Shown: positions 8,869 to 17,157 of the stretch, in pieces | Position numbering within the stretch: position 1 is the first letter of the stretch | Layout: every line of letters begins with the position of its first letter | NCBI GenBank assembly: GCA_035623255.1 | Contig: DASPTU010000112.1 | Coordinates: 1 to 64,000 of the forward strand | From: JAFAGX01 sp035623255 | GTDB taxonomy: Bacteria; Acidobacteriota; Terriglobia; Terriglobales; Acidobacteriaceae | Direction of reading: 5' to 3' | Length of the DNA stretch: 64,000 nucleotides | The notes under the pieces: model-generated | Told to the model about the DNA's origin: nothing | Databases searched by the model: none | The model's input: the letters and a program-made list of their open reading frames with translations, nothing else | Position numbers and translations under genes: made by a program

Positions 8869-9915
8869 ATGGCCATCACCGTTCGCTCGTTCGCCAAGAT
8901 CAATCTCGGGCTGCGCATTGGCGCGCTGCGGGCTGACGGTTTTCACGAATTACGGACGGTTTACCAAACGATAGGTTTGCAGGACATCGTTCGGGTTAGA
9001 GTCGAACGCGGAGTTGGAATTGAAGTTCGCTGCGAAGATCCGCGGGTGCCCAGAGATGAATCGAACACATGCCATCGAGTCGTAGAGCGCGCCCTGGAGG
9101 CCCTCAAGTCGCGCGGACGAGTCATCATCGAGATTGAAAAGCGACTACCGGTGCAAGGGGGGTTGGGTGGAGCATCCGGAAATGCCGTAGCCGCGCTGCT
9201 CGGGTTAGAGCACGCCCTGAAGAAATCCCTATCCGGTCCTGAGCGATTGCGCATCGCGGCGGAGGTGGGCTCCGACCTGCCGTTATTTCTCATGGGGGGG
9301 ACAGTGCTTGGCCTTGGCCATGGCGAAGAGGTCTATCCGTTGCCGGACTTGCCTTCGGCTCCATGCGTGGTGGCGTTGCCGAAAGTCGCCGTGTCGACGC
9401 CGAAAGCGTTTGCCGACTGGGATGCAAGAACGGGTGGCATCGGCGCCCCGATCCCGACAGAAACTGGCGGACAAGAATGTCCGTCCCACGCGGGCGGTTC
9501 GGAATTGACGGTCTCCGGGCTCCCCGATAGAATGAAGGAGTTCGGCCGTGAGGTTGCCATTGGGCTGAGCACCCAGCAAAAAGGTAAGGCTGGGAAGGGT
9601 TTATCCGGTGTCTCTGCCAAAAGCAGGGGCCGGGCCGAGACCCCGCTTCTCGACCTCGTCCGTACCGGGATCGAAAACGACTTTGAGCAGGTCGTCTTTC
9701 CGCAATATCCCGAATTACGCGAGGTTAAGCATGTGCTTGAGAGGGCAGGTGCTGCGTATGCGTCGTTATCGGGATCCGGTTCGGCGGTCTACGGTTTGTT
9801 TGCCAGCCGGGCTGGAGCCGAAAGGGCGGCAACCAGGCTGCGAAAAACCGGGGTCGAGGCCAGGCTCACGACCACGTTGACGCGACGGCAGTACTGGAAG
9901 GCGATTTTCGATTGA
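8869..9915 (+). CDS. ispE: 4-diphosphocytidyl-2-C-methyl-D-erythritol kinase (IspE) with unusual insert
   Basis: 348 residues. A GHMP kinase that phosphorylates CDP-methylerythritol in the MEP isoprenoid pathway. The N-terminal AKINLGLRI strand, the ATP-binding loop LPVQGGLGGASGNA (93-106), the GSDLPLF segment and the C-terminal LSGSGSAVYGLF motif are all present. Usual family members are about 280-310 residues. The excess lies between VSTPKAF (176-181) and the conserved ENDFE motif (269-273), where Gly/Pro/Thr-rich sequence at about residues 187-213 contains a DNA palindrome (9468-9483). The kinase motifs are intact, so it is probably active. Confidence 0.93.
   Translation: MAITVRSFAKINLGLRIGALRADGFHELRTVYQTIGLQDIVRVRVERGVGIEVRCEDPRVPRDESNTCHRVVERALEALKSRGRVIIEIEKRLPVQGGLGGASGNAVAALLGLEHALKKSLSGPERLRIAAEVGSDLPLFLMGGTVLGLGHGEEVYPLPDLPSAPCVVALPKVAVSTPKAFADWDARTGGIGAPIPTETGGQECPSHAGGSELTVSGLPDRMKEFGREVAIGLSTQQKGKAGKGLSGVSAKSRGRAETPLLDLVRTGIENDFEQVVFPQYPELREVKHVLERAGAAYASLSGSGSAVYGLFASRAGAERAATRLRKTGVEARLTTTLTRRQYWKAIFD
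9468..9483. repeat. Perfect inverted repeat inside ispE insert
   Basis: CGGACA and TGTCCG form a 6-bp inverted repeat around an AGAA loop, within a GC-rich stretch (about 9427-9505) that is translated in frame as non-conserved sequence in IspE. The shape resembles REP-like extragenic palindromes found in many copies in some bacterial genomes, here lodged inside a gene. Only this copy was seen in the window. Confidence 0.5.
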
Positions 9916-9921
9916 AGATTT

Positions 9922-9987
9922 GATTGCAGATTTTTGCCTCACTGCTGGCTTTTTCAATCTAAAATCTGAAATCATTAATCTGCAATC
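9922..9987. repeat. Inverted repeat between ispE and tRNA-Gln
   Basis: GATTGCAGATT (9922-9932) and its exact reverse complement AATCTGCAATC (9977-9987) flank an AT-rich spacer with further AATCTAAAATCTGAAATC-type repetition. It fills almost the whole gap between the ispE stop and tRNA-Gln. It could be a weak terminator or a small repeat element; the 44-base spacer makes a simple intrinsic terminator less likely. Confidence 0.5.
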
Positions 9988-9992
9988 GGTAC

Positions 9993-10066
9993 TGGGCCGT
10001 CGACTAATGGTAGGTCAAGTGCCTTTGGAGCACTTTGTCTAGGTTCGAATCCTAGCGGCCCAGCCA
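9993..10066 (+). tRNA. tRNA-Gln (anticodon TTG), CCA encoded
   Basis: The acceptor stem TGGGCCG/CGGCCCA is perfect. The anticodon stem AGTGC/GCACT encloses CTTTGGA with TTG at positions 34-36 (reads CAA). The T stem CTAGG/CCTAG encloses TTCGAAT. The discriminator G is followed by an encoded CCA. It lies 82 bases upstream of prs. Confidence 0.97.
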
Positions 10067-10148
10067 GAAACAAAGCTATCGGCCGTTTGCTTTCAGCCTG
10101 ACGCTTGAGCTCGACTGATGGCACAGAGCTGATAGCTGCGAGCAACTT

Positions 10149-11174
10149 ATGGCCACTCTTGCGACAGCGACGGACAAGAAAGCTCAGATGAGCCCCGAAG
10201 AAAGACCAGAGCGCAAACCGGTGCGGGTTCGCGTGGACGACAGATTCAAGATCTTCTCCGGGACTGCGAACGAACCGCTGGCCGATGAAGTCTGCGCATT
10301 TCTGGGCTTGGTTCGCGGCCAGGCGATGATCATTCGCTTTAGCGACGGGGAAGCTTATGTTCAGATCCAGGAGAACGTGCGCGGCGCAGATGTGTTCGTC
10401 ATGCAGCCGACTTGCCGGCCTGTGGATGAGCACATCATGGAGTTGCTCCTGATGGTGGACGCTTTGAAGCGAGCCTCAGCGCGGCGCATCACCGCTGTGA
10501 TCCCGTATTTCGGCTATGCCCGGCAGGACCGGAAAGATAAGCCGCGGGTCCCGATCTCGTCCAAGCTGGTGGCCGATGTGTTGACGACTGCGGGCGCCGA
10601 TCGGGCGTTGATCGTGGACTTGCATGCTCCGCAGTTACAGGGATTTTTCAATATTCCCGTCGATCACCTTTTCGCATCGCCGGTACTGGTTGATCATTTT
10701 AAGAAGCTGAATTTACCGAATCTCACGGTGGTTTCGCCTGATGCGGGTGGTGTGGAGCGTGCGCGGTTTTTCGCGAAGAAGATGGATTCTGCGCTGGCGA
10801 TCGTGGACAAGCGCCGTGTGGATGTGAATGTCGCCGAGGTCATGCACGTGATCGGTGATGTGCACGACCGAACTTGTCTGGTCATTGATGACCTGATCGA
10901 CACGGCGGGTACTCTGGTGAAGACCGCGAATGCGCTGATCGAGAACGGGGCGACGGCGATTTATGCCTGTGCCTCTCATGCGGTGTTGTCCGGGCCGGCC
11001 GTCGAGAACATTTCTAAATCGTGTATTCGGGAAGTTGTGGTCACCAACACGATTCCGCTGAACGAAGAGGCAAAAAGAGAGCCTAAGATCAAAGTTTTGA
11101 CGATAGCTGGTTTAATCGGACGCGCCATTCAATCGATCCACGAAGAAACGTCCGTCAGCAAATTATTCATGTAG
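10149..11174 (+). CDS. prs: Ribose-phosphate pyrophosphokinase
   Basis: 341 residues. Makes PRPP from ribose 5-phosphate and ATP for nucleotide, histidine and tryptophan synthesis. Recognised by FSDGEAYVQI, the YARQDRKDKPR flexible loop, the histidine-containing DLHAPQLQGFF segment, and the PRPP-binding loop VIDDLIDTAGTL. About 30 extra N-terminal residues, charged and low in complexity, precede the usual start of the fold. It begins the run prs-rplY-pth-rpsF-rpsR-rplI, with only 12 bases before rplY, so it is probably co-transcribed with rplY. Confidence 0.96.
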   Translation: MATLATATDKKAQMSPEERPERKPVRVRVDDRFKIFSGTANEPLADEVCAFLGLVRGQAMIIRFSDGEAYVQIQENVRGADVFVMQPTCRPVDEHIMELLLMVDALKRASARRITAVIPYFGYARQDRKDKPRVPISSKLVADVLTTAGADRALIVDLHAPQLQGFFNIPVDHLFASPVLVDHFKKLNLPNLTVVSPDAGGVERARFFAKKMDSALAIVDKRRVDVNVAEVMHVIGDVHDRTCLVIDDLIDTAGTLVKTANALIENGATAIYACASHAVLSGPAVENISKSCIREVVVTNTIPLNEEAKREPKIKVLTIAGLIGRAIQSIHEETSVSKLFM

Positions 11175-11186
11175 ATAGGACTTGGT

Positions 11187-11912
11187 ATGGCAATTGCAAC
11201 TGAAAGCAACATATTGGAAGCGCAGGCGCGAACAGCAGGAGACAAGAACGACGCTCGCCGCGTGCGCCGCGCGGGCAAGATTCCTGCGGTGGTGTATGGC
11301 GCCGGCAAGGGATCGCGCTCGGTGAGCGTTGATCCCCGGCAGGTTTCACGCATTCTTCATTCGCAAACCGGTTACAACACGATTTTTGATCTCACGCTTG
11401 ATGGTGAGCACACCAAAGCGATGATTGTGGATTGGCAATATGAGCCCATCAAAGGCGCTCTGCTGCATATCGACCTCAAGCGCATCGCCATGCACGAAAA
11501 ACTACACGTCAAAGTGCCCATTGTGCTGAAGGGCGAACCCGCGGGCGTGAAACAGCAAGGCGGGATTCTGGAGCAGATCAGCCGCGAAGTCGAGGTCGAG
11601 TGTTTGCCGGAGGATATCCCGGCCTCGATCGAAGCGGATGTAACCGATCTGGTATTCGGGAAGGTCATGCGCATCGCCGACTTGAAGCACATTGACAAGG
11701 TGAAATTCCTGTCGGATCCGAATCAGCCGGTCGCGCACATAATCTCCGTGAAAGAAGAAGCGGCGCCAACTCCAGAAGCAGTGGCGGCCGAAGCGGCGGC
11801 GGCACCAGCCGAACCCGAGGTCATCAAGAAGGGCAAACAGGAGACCGAAGAAGAGGGAGCGGAGGCTGCTGCGGAGAAGCCCGAGAAGGCAGAGAAGAAG
11901 GAAAAGAAGTGA
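11187..11912 (+). CDS. rplY: 50S ribosomal protein L25, CTC-type
   Basis: 241 residues, the two-domain CTC form. The N-terminal 5S-rRNA-binding L25 domain (about 5-95) is followed by a TL5-like beta domain (about 100-190) and a long Ala/Glu/Lys-rich acidic-basic tail. The short E. coli form has only the first domain. It binds 5S rRNA in the large subunit and in many bacteria is linked to stress tolerance. It follows prs by 12 bases. Confidence 0.95.
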   Translation: MAIATESNILEAQARTAGDKNDARRVRRAGKIPAVVYGAGKGSRSVSVDPRQVSRILHSQTGYNTIFDLTLDGEHTKAMIVDWQYEPIKGALLHIDLKRIAMHEKLHVKVPIVLKGEPAGVKQQGGILEQISREVEVECLPEDIPASIEADVTDLVFGKVMRIADLKHIDKVKFLSDPNQPVAHIISVKEEAAPTPEAVAAEAAAAPAEPEVIKKGKQETEEEGAEAAAEKPEKAEKKEKK

Positions 11913-12009
11913 GTTCGTTCGCTGCCGGTCCGTTTCCATGTCGTTTTTGGCGGGCCGGTGGCGATCAGGCGTTGGGAGCCAGGAGCTAGCTAAAGAGCTA
12001 AGCGCGCGC

Positions 12010-12594
12010 GTGAAGCTGATCGTAGGTCTCGGCAATCCCGGAATCGATTACCAATTCACGCCGCACAATCTGGGCTTTCTTGCAGTTGATCGCATAGCCG
12101 AACAGTGCGGGGTTGAAATCAGGAACCGTCAGTGCCGCGCGCTGACAGCTCGAGCGACAATCGGCTCGGAAGCGGCTTTGCTGGCCAAGCCGGAAACATT
12201 CATGAACCTCAGCGGGCTCTCGGTGCGCGAGCTTGTAGCCGAGCACAAAGTTGATCCGGCGGCCGATTTGATTGTCCTCCAGGACGAGCTCGATTTTCCG
12301 CTCGGGACGCTCCGGCTGCATCGCAACCGGAGCTCGGCCGGGCATAACGGCATCGAGTCTCTGATCGGGGCTTTAGGTACACAGGATTTCCTGCGAATCC
12401 GTATGGGCGTAGCGCCGGAGCGCAAAGTTGAGGACGGGATGAGCTACTTGCTTTCCCCGTTGCGCAAAGCTCAGCTCAAGATCGTGGATGGAATGCTGGA
12501 CATCGCGGTCGATGCGGTGAAGGTGATCTTGACCGAAGGTGAGGCGGCGGCGATGAACCGCTGCAATCGCAAGGCGGAAGACGAAAAAGATTAG
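12010..12594 (+). CDS. pth: Peptidyl-tRNA hydrolase
   Basis: About 194 residues from GTG 12010 (VKLIVGLGNPG), where the family normally starts; an ATG at 11938 would add 24 non-conserved residues and has no better ribosome site. Pth cleaves peptidyl-tRNA that drops off ribosomes. The catalytic histidine lies in FTPHNLGF, and the substrate-binding Asn and Asp lie in ETFMNLSG and QDELDFPLG. It lies between rplY and rpsF. Confidence 0.94.
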   Translation: MKLIVGLGNPGIDYQFTPHNLGFLAVDRIAEQCGVEIRNRQCRALTARATIGSEAALLAKPETFMNLSGLSVRELVAEHKVDPAADLIVLQDELDFPLGTLRLHRNRSSAGHNGIESLIGALGTQDFLRIRMGVAPERKVEDGMSYLLSPLRKAQLKIVDGMLDIAVDAVKVILTEGEAAAMNRCNRKAEDEKD

Positions 12595-12612
12595 TTAGTG
12601 GATGGAGAGGAA

Positions 12613-13011
12613 ATGAATCGCACTTACGAACTTATGTTCATTGTTCGTCCCGATATGGCGGAAGAGGATCAGGACAAGCTGATTTCCACCCTGGAATCGG
12701 TCGTCACTTCGTCATCGGGACAAGTCAAGAATGTGGAGCGGATGGGAAAGCGCCGTCTGGCTTACAAAGTCCGCAAATTCCACGATGGCATTTACATCCT
12801 GCTCACGCTGGAAGGAAGCGGCAGCGTGATCCACGAACTCGAGCGCCGGTTGCGGGTTACCGAGCCGGTGATCAAGTTTCTGACGGTACGCATCGACGAG
12901 GAGCAGAAGCGTCTGGACAAGATCAAGGCCATACGGGATGCGCGCCGTAAGACTTCGGTTGCGGCCCCCGCGGCGGAGCCGACGTCCGAGACGCCGGCAG
13001 CAACGGCCTGA
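12613..13011 (+). CDS. rpsF: 30S ribosomal protein S6
   Basis: 132 residues. Starts with the hallmark MNRTYELMFIVRPD and contains the GKRRLAYKVRKFHDGIYI segment of S6, with an Ala/Pro/Thr-rich C-terminal tail. The ATG at 12613 sits after GGAGAGG; a GTG five codons upstream is rejected. S6 binds S18 on the small-subunit platform, consistent with rpsR following. Confidence 0.97.
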   Translation: MNRTYELMFIVRPDMAEEDQDKLISTLESVVTSSSGQVKNVERMGKRRLAYKVRKFHDGIYILLTLEGSGSVIHELERRLRVTEPVIKFLTVRIDEEQKRLDKIKAIRDARRKTSVAAPAAEPTSETPAATA

Positions 13012-13057
13012 GCGAACGGCTCAATCCGGGTGATCAATTTTCGATTTGAGGAGCATC

Positions 13058-13420
13058 ATGGCTGACGAGACCAGACCAACAACAGCACCAAGCACCGAGG
13101 CGGCCCCGACTAGCGAGCGCCCAGATCGCGGAGAGCGACGCCCTCCACGCAGTGGGCCAGGAGGTCCCGGAGGCCGGGGCGAAGGTCCCGGTGGGCGCAA
13201 GTATTTCCGGCGCAAGAAAGTCTGCAAGTTTTGCGTCGAGAAGATTGAAGCCATTAACTACAAAGACATCCGCCTGCTGGCACAATTTGTAGCGGAAAGC
13301 GGCAAGATCGTACCGCGACGTCTTAGCGGCGTCTGCACCCCTCACCAGCGACGGCTGTCGTCTGCGATCAAGCAGGCACGCAACATTGCTCTGCTGCCGT
13401 TTGCCGGGCGCGCTTCTTAG
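13058..13420 (+). CDS. rpsR: 30S ribosomal protein S18
   Basis: 120 residues, longer than the usual 75-90 because of a roughly 45-residue Pro/Gly/Arg-rich disordered N-terminal extension. The S18 core starts at [12 protein letters not shown] and includes [19 protein letters not shown] and [13 protein letters not shown]. The CxxC pair is retained, with a third Cys and His at GVCTPHQ. ATG 13058 follows GAGGAG. The ssb gene that often lies between rpsF and rpsR in other bacteria is absent. Confidence 0.97.
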   Translation: MADETRPTTAPSTEAAPTSERPDRGERRPPRSGPGGPGGRGEGPGGRKYFRRKKVCKFCVEKIEAINYKDIRLLAQFVAESGKIVPRRLSGVCTPHQRRLSSAIKQARNIALLPFAGRAS

Positions 13421-13515
13421 GTCTAGCCATCGAAGGTGCACGGCGAACCTACAAGTCCGAGTTACCGCATGTCCAAGGTGCGGCGGCTCATAACATCTGA
13501 ACGGGAGTCATTTTC

Positions 13516-13968
13516 ATGGAAGTCATTCTTAAAGAAGACGTAGCCAAGCTTGGGTCACGGGGCGATGTGGTGAGAGTCGCGGAGGGATACGGCCGCAACT
13601 ATCTTCTGCCCCGGAAGCTCGCCATCGAAGCCTCTGCCAGTAACAAAGCGGTGATTGAGCAGATGAAAGCGGCCGCCGTACGCCGCACAGCCAAAGAAAA
13701 GGCGCAGGCGGAAGAACTGGCAAAGCAGTTCGAAGGCTTGTCGGTAAGCTTCCAGCGACGGTCGGGGGAGCACGATCAGCTCTTTGGCTCCGTTACTTCC
13801 GGTGATATCGCAGAAGCGCTCGAGAAGAAGAGTTTCAACGTGGACCGCCGCAAGGTGCAGCTGCATGAACCCCTTAAGACGCTGGGTGAATTCACGGTGC
13901 CGATCAAGCTGCACAAGGACGTGACCACCCATCTGAAGGTATTGATCGAGAAAGACACCGCAGAGTAA
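13516..13968 (+). CDS. rplI: 50S ribosomal protein L9
   Basis: 150 residues, the standard length. The N-terminal rRNA-binding domain carries GSRGDVVRVAEGYGRNYLLP. A long connecting helix (about 50-75) and a C-terminal domain with FGSVTSGDIAEAL follow. ATG 13516 follows GGGAG. It ends the ribosomal-protein run; a short hairpin without a T-run (13979-14000) follows. Confidence 0.97.
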   Translation: MEVILKEDVAKLGSRGDVVRVAEGYGRNYLLPRKLAIEASASNKAVIEQMKAAAVRRTAKEKAQAEELAKQFEGLSVSFQRRSGEHDQLFGSVTSGDIAEALEKKSFNVDRRKVQLHEPLKTLGEFTVPIKLHKDVTTHLKVLIEKDTAE

Positions 13969-14297
13969 GAGTCCGGGGCAGAGCGCCATCCACAGCTCTG
14001 TCCGCAGCGTGGCCATCGTTCCAAACCGGACCGCAGCTAAGAACCGTGTGCTGCGGGAGTTACGTGCTTGCCCGCCTTCTGATCGGCCATAATTTTGCTC
14101 ACGGTTCTCATCCTGAAACGTCCATAGCTATGCAACCGGGAAGAAACGAGAGAGAGGCCCGGTTCAGTCGAGGACCCAGATCCGCTATGCCGGCCGATGC
14201 GTGGGCTGTACCATTTACGGTTGGCACATGTTCCCGTCGGGAAGTAGGACCGGAACCAGAAACTAGCCGCACCCAGGATTCCCCTTCTCGGGAGCTT
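13969..14297. other. 329-base non-coding stretch upstream of the ECF sigma gene
   Basis: No convincing gene. The sigma-factor frame is open upstream to 14046, but its translation there is not conserved-looking and has no family match. A 6-bp inverted repeat CAGAGC/GCTCTG (13979-13984 / 13995-14000) just after rplI lacks a T-run, so it is at best a weak terminator. The rest presumably holds the promoter of the sigma/anti-sigma operon; no promoter could be assigned with confidence. Confidence 0.5.
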
Positions 14298-14894
14298 ATG
14301 GCTGGTCGCAGTCTAGGCCGAATCGATGACACTTTACTGGTCCGCGAAGCCCAGCGTGGCAATCGCGCTGCCTTCGAGGAACTGGTACGGCATTATGATC
14401 AGGCAGTGCTGCGACTCGCCATGCATCTCACCGGTTCGGAACATGAGGCGCAGGACATTTATCAGGAAGCGTTTCTCAAGGCCTATCGGAACGTCGGCAA
14501 TTTCCGCTTCGAATGCTCCTTTTACACCTGGATTTACCGCATCGTGACCAACCTGTGTCTGGATCACTTGCGGAAAAAGCAGGTGCGAAGGGAAGAAGCT
14601 CCGGTCGCGACAGATGCCAGCGGCGAGCAGTACGATGTGCTGGATCGGGTCGCGGATGGCCGGGCGGGAGCGAATCCGGAACGAGATCTGATGAGCCGCG
14701 AGCTCGCCGGCAGGATCAACCGGGCGCTGGAAAAACTCACTCCTCGTGAGCGGATGGTTTTCGAACTGAAGCACTATCACGGTCTGAAATTGCGAACCGT
14801 GGGGGAAGTGCTTAACACTACCGAAGAGACTGCGAAGAATACTTTATTTCGCGCCACGCAGAAATTACGTGGCGCGCTGGCGGACATGAGATGA
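14298..14894 (+). CDS. ECF RNA polymerase sigma factor (RpoE-like)
   Basis: 198 residues from ATG 14298, just after GGAG. Region 2 (about 20-95) carries the polymerase-binding DIYQEAFLKAYR and FYTWIYRIVTNLCLDHLRK motifs. Region 4 (about 140-195) is a helix-turn-helix ending LFRATQKLRGAL. The product directs polymerase to stress promoters. The anti-sigma gene follows within 60 bases. The protein is strikingly similar to the product at 52084-52713, with RIDDTLLVREAQ shared word for word, so the two are paralogues. Confidence 0.93.
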   Translation: MAGRSLGRIDDTLLVREAQRGNRAAFEELVRHYDQAVLRLAMHLTGSEHEAQDIYQEAFLKAYRNVGNFRFECSFYTWIYRIVTNLCLDHLRKKQVRREEAPVATDASGEQYDVLDRVADGRAGANPERDLMSRELAGRINRALEKLTPRERMVFELKHYHGLKLRTVGEVLNTTEETAKNTLFRATQKLRGALADMR

Positions 14895-14951
14895 CATGGC
14901 TACAGAACTTTATTTCCGATGGTGGCCGCCGCTATCCAAGAAGGTGCAATT

Positions 14952-15890
14952 ATGAAGTGTGAGTGGGTCAAAGAAAATATCCTGCTGTACGTTTACAACG
15001 AGCTGGCCGATGATGCCCGCTATGAACTGGAGCAGCATCTGGCGCGCTGCACTGACTGCACCGCGGAATTGAAATCGACTCGCAAGTTTCATGCAGTGCT
15101 TTCCGAGTTGCCGGTCGAGGAGCCGACACCCAACCTGGTCACGGCATCCCGTATGCGGCTGCAGGAGTCGTTGGAGACCACGAGACAGGGGACGTTCTGG
15201 CATAGGTTGATATTCGACCCCGGTGCATGGTTGCGGCAAATTCGTTTTTCGCCCGCGTTGGCAACGGTTCTTTTCATCTTCGGCTTTGCGGCCGGCATTG
15301 GGGCCACCTACAGAGTCTTTGGCAGTGCTGGCAGCGTGAGCTCAATCGTGCCAAGCACGGCTCCTCAACCGGCACAGGCCTCCATCGCCGGCATCCGATC
15401 GGTCACACAGGAGCCCGGTTCAGACAAAATCAGCATAAAATACGACACGGTTTCTACCCAGGAAACGCAAGGTTCACTTAATGATCAGCGCATTCAGCAG
15501 TTGCTTCTCTTTGCCGCACGAAACAACTACAACTCGGGAGTGCGGATGGATTCCGTGGACCTGCTCACACAGCAACCGAATGACACACACGTTCGGGAGG
15601 CGCTGATCTATGCTTTGCGCTACGACTCGAATCCTGGGGTACGTCTTAAGGCGCTTGATGGTCTGGGTGGTTATGTGAAAACCGATTCTCGCGTCCGCGA
15701 TGCACTGCTGGAAGCCCTCATGAACGATGCCAACCCTGGAGTGCGCACGCAAGCTCTGCATATGCTCGAACCAGTTCGTGCTGATAGCAGCGTGCGCGCG
15801 GTGTTACAGAGCCTGGCTGAGCACGACTCGAACCAATATATAAAGTCGCAGGCGCGCACCATGCTCGCGCAACTTCCGGAGTTCGATTGA
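14952..15890 (+). CDS. Zinc-type anti-sigma factor with periplasmic HEAT-like repeats
   Basis: 312 residues from ATG 14952, after AAGAAGG. The N-terminal ZAS motif H29-x3-C33-x2-C36, with Cys3 upstream, forms the sigma-binding zinc domain. One membrane helix spans about 99-118. The outer part (about 175-310) is built from four helical repeats of about 36 residues, with recurring NPGVR-x-KAL units, as in HEAT/PBS-lyase repeats. The repeats would lie in the periplasm, where they could bind a signal protein. The sigma gene precedes and the two secreted envelope proteins follow. Confidence 0.85.
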   Translation: MKCEWVKENILLYVYNELADDARYELEQHLARCTDCTAELKSTRKFHAVLSELPVEEPTPNLVTASRMRLQESLETTRQGTFWHRLIFDPGAWLRQIRFSPALATVLFIFGFAAGIGATYRVFGSAGSVSSIVPSTAPQPAQASIAGIRSVTQEPGSDKISIKYDTVSTQETQGSLNDQRIQQLLLFAARNNYNSGVRMDSVDLLTQQPNDTHVREALIYALRYDSNPGVRLKALDGLGGYVKTDSRVRDALLEALMNDANPGVRTQALHMLEPVRADSSVRAVLQSLAEHDSNQYIKSQARTMLAQLPEFD

Positions 15891-15954
15891 GTCATGACGG
15901 CGGAGTCGACGAATACAAATGTCAGGGTGAGGATGAGATTGGAGCGGAAAGATT

Positions 15955-17139
15955 TTGAAACGATTCTCTAAAGCGATTGCAGTTTTGTTTCTGACACTGC
16001 CCCTCGCCCTCGCGCAACAGGGCCGGATTTATGGCGACGGGGGAAACTGGACGCAAGAAATTACCGGGTCCCTTGCCGCTGCCAGGAATCTCAGGGTGAA
16101 GGTAGATGTAGGGTCAGTCAAGGTTACCGGTGGCTCCCAGTCAAGCATTGATTACACGATTCGCAACCATTCTTACAGCGGTTCGGAGGATAAGGCCCGC
16201 CGGGAGTTCGAAAACTACAAGATCAACACATATGTTCGGGGAGATACCGCATGGATCGTGGCCGACTGGGACGGAGGCCGAGCCCATCGGTTTTCCGGGG
16301 AATTCAATATCAGCGTGCCGCGAAATATGGACGAGGTAAAGATTGAAACGGAAGGCGGCAGTATCTCCTCCACCGGCATTGCCGGACGGGTTGAAGCGGA
16401 GAGCGGCGGCGGAAACATCCGCTTCGACGACATTGGCGGCTCCATAAATGCGGAGACGGGCGGCGGTAGCATTGAAGTAGGGACGGTGGCCTCCGAGGTC
16501 AACCTGCACACCGGCGGCGGATCAATCAAGGTCAACTCCGCAAAGGGGAAGATTGTCGCCGAGAGCGGCGGTGGCAATGTGACCGTGGTATCTGGCGCGC
16601 AAGGCGCTGAACTTGGAACCGGTGGCGGCAGCATTCACGTGGATCGTTGTGATGGTCGAGTGAAAGCCAGCACGGGAGGCGGAAGCATCGATCTGGGAGA
16701 CATCGCAGGCCCAGCCGAAATTTCGACCGGTGGCGGCAGCATCCGCCTGAATTCGGCCAAAGGTCCGGTACGCGCCGAGACTGGAGGGGGAACCATCGAA
16801 CTGTGGGGCGTGCCTTCAGCCCGCGCTGAAACCGGCGCCGGCGGAATCGAAGCCAAATTCGTTCCCTCAAGTGAAAAAAGCGATTCCTCGCTCGAAACCT
16901 CAGCCGGCGATATCACCGTTTATCTGGTTTCAAACGTGAACCTCAGCATTCGAGCTTCGATCGAAGTGGCGAATGGGCATAGTATTCGTTCGGATTTTCC
17001 GGAAATTAGAGTCACGACAGAAGGCGGCGACTACGGTCCCAAAACGGTGACGGCGGAAGGCAGCCTGAACGGGGGCGGGCCTGTACTGAAGGTGCAAACG
17101 ATGACGGGGGACATTTCATTTCGTCGTGCCGGTCAGTAG
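15955..17139 (+). CDS. Secreted Gly-rich repeat protein, DUF4097-like
   Basis: 394 residues starting at a TTG (15955) after GGAG. A signal peptide ends near ALAQQ. After an N-terminal beta domain, the region from about residue 130 to 300 is a ladder of roughly 18-20-residue units, each with a (S/T)GGGSI-type turn, as expected for a stacked beta-solenoid of the DUF4097/adhesin-like class. No catalytic residues are evident. It lies between the anti-sigma and the PDZ protein genes, so it may be part of the regulon or act in signal sensing; both are inference. Confidence 0.75.
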   Translation: MKRFSKAIAVLFLTLPLALAQQGRIYGDGGNWTQEITGSLAAARNLRVKVDVGSVKVTGGSQSSIDYTIRNHSYSGSEDKARREFENYKINTYVRGDTAWIVADWDGGRAHRFSGEFNISVPRNMDEVKIETEGGSISSTGIAGRVEAESGGGNIRFDDIGGSINAETGGGSIEVGTVASEVNLHTGGGSIKVNSAKGKIVAESGGGNVTVVSGAQGAELGTGGGSIHVDRCDGRVKASTGGGSIDLGDIAGPAEISTGGGSIRLNSAKGPVRAETGGGTIELWGVPSARAETGAGGIEAKFVPSSEKSDSSLETSAGDITVYLVSNVNLSIRASIEVANGHSIRSDFPEIRVTTEGGDYGPKTVTAEGSLNGGGPVLKVQTMTGDISFRRAGQ

Positions 17140-17157
17140 TCAGAGTCGGGGGTGCAT

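Noticed and set aside
11938..12009. 24-codon N-terminal extension of peptidyl-tRNA hydrolase
   Set aside because: The family starts at the (M/V)KLIVGLGNPG strand, and the upstream residues look non-coding.
14046..14297. 84-codon N-terminal extension of the ECF sigma factor
   Set aside because: It is not conserved in the paralogue at 52084, and ATG 14298 has its own ribosome site.
15474..15761. Minus-strand open frame across the HEAT-like repeats
   Set aside because: It arises from codon periodicity of the plus-strand repeats and has no ribosome site.
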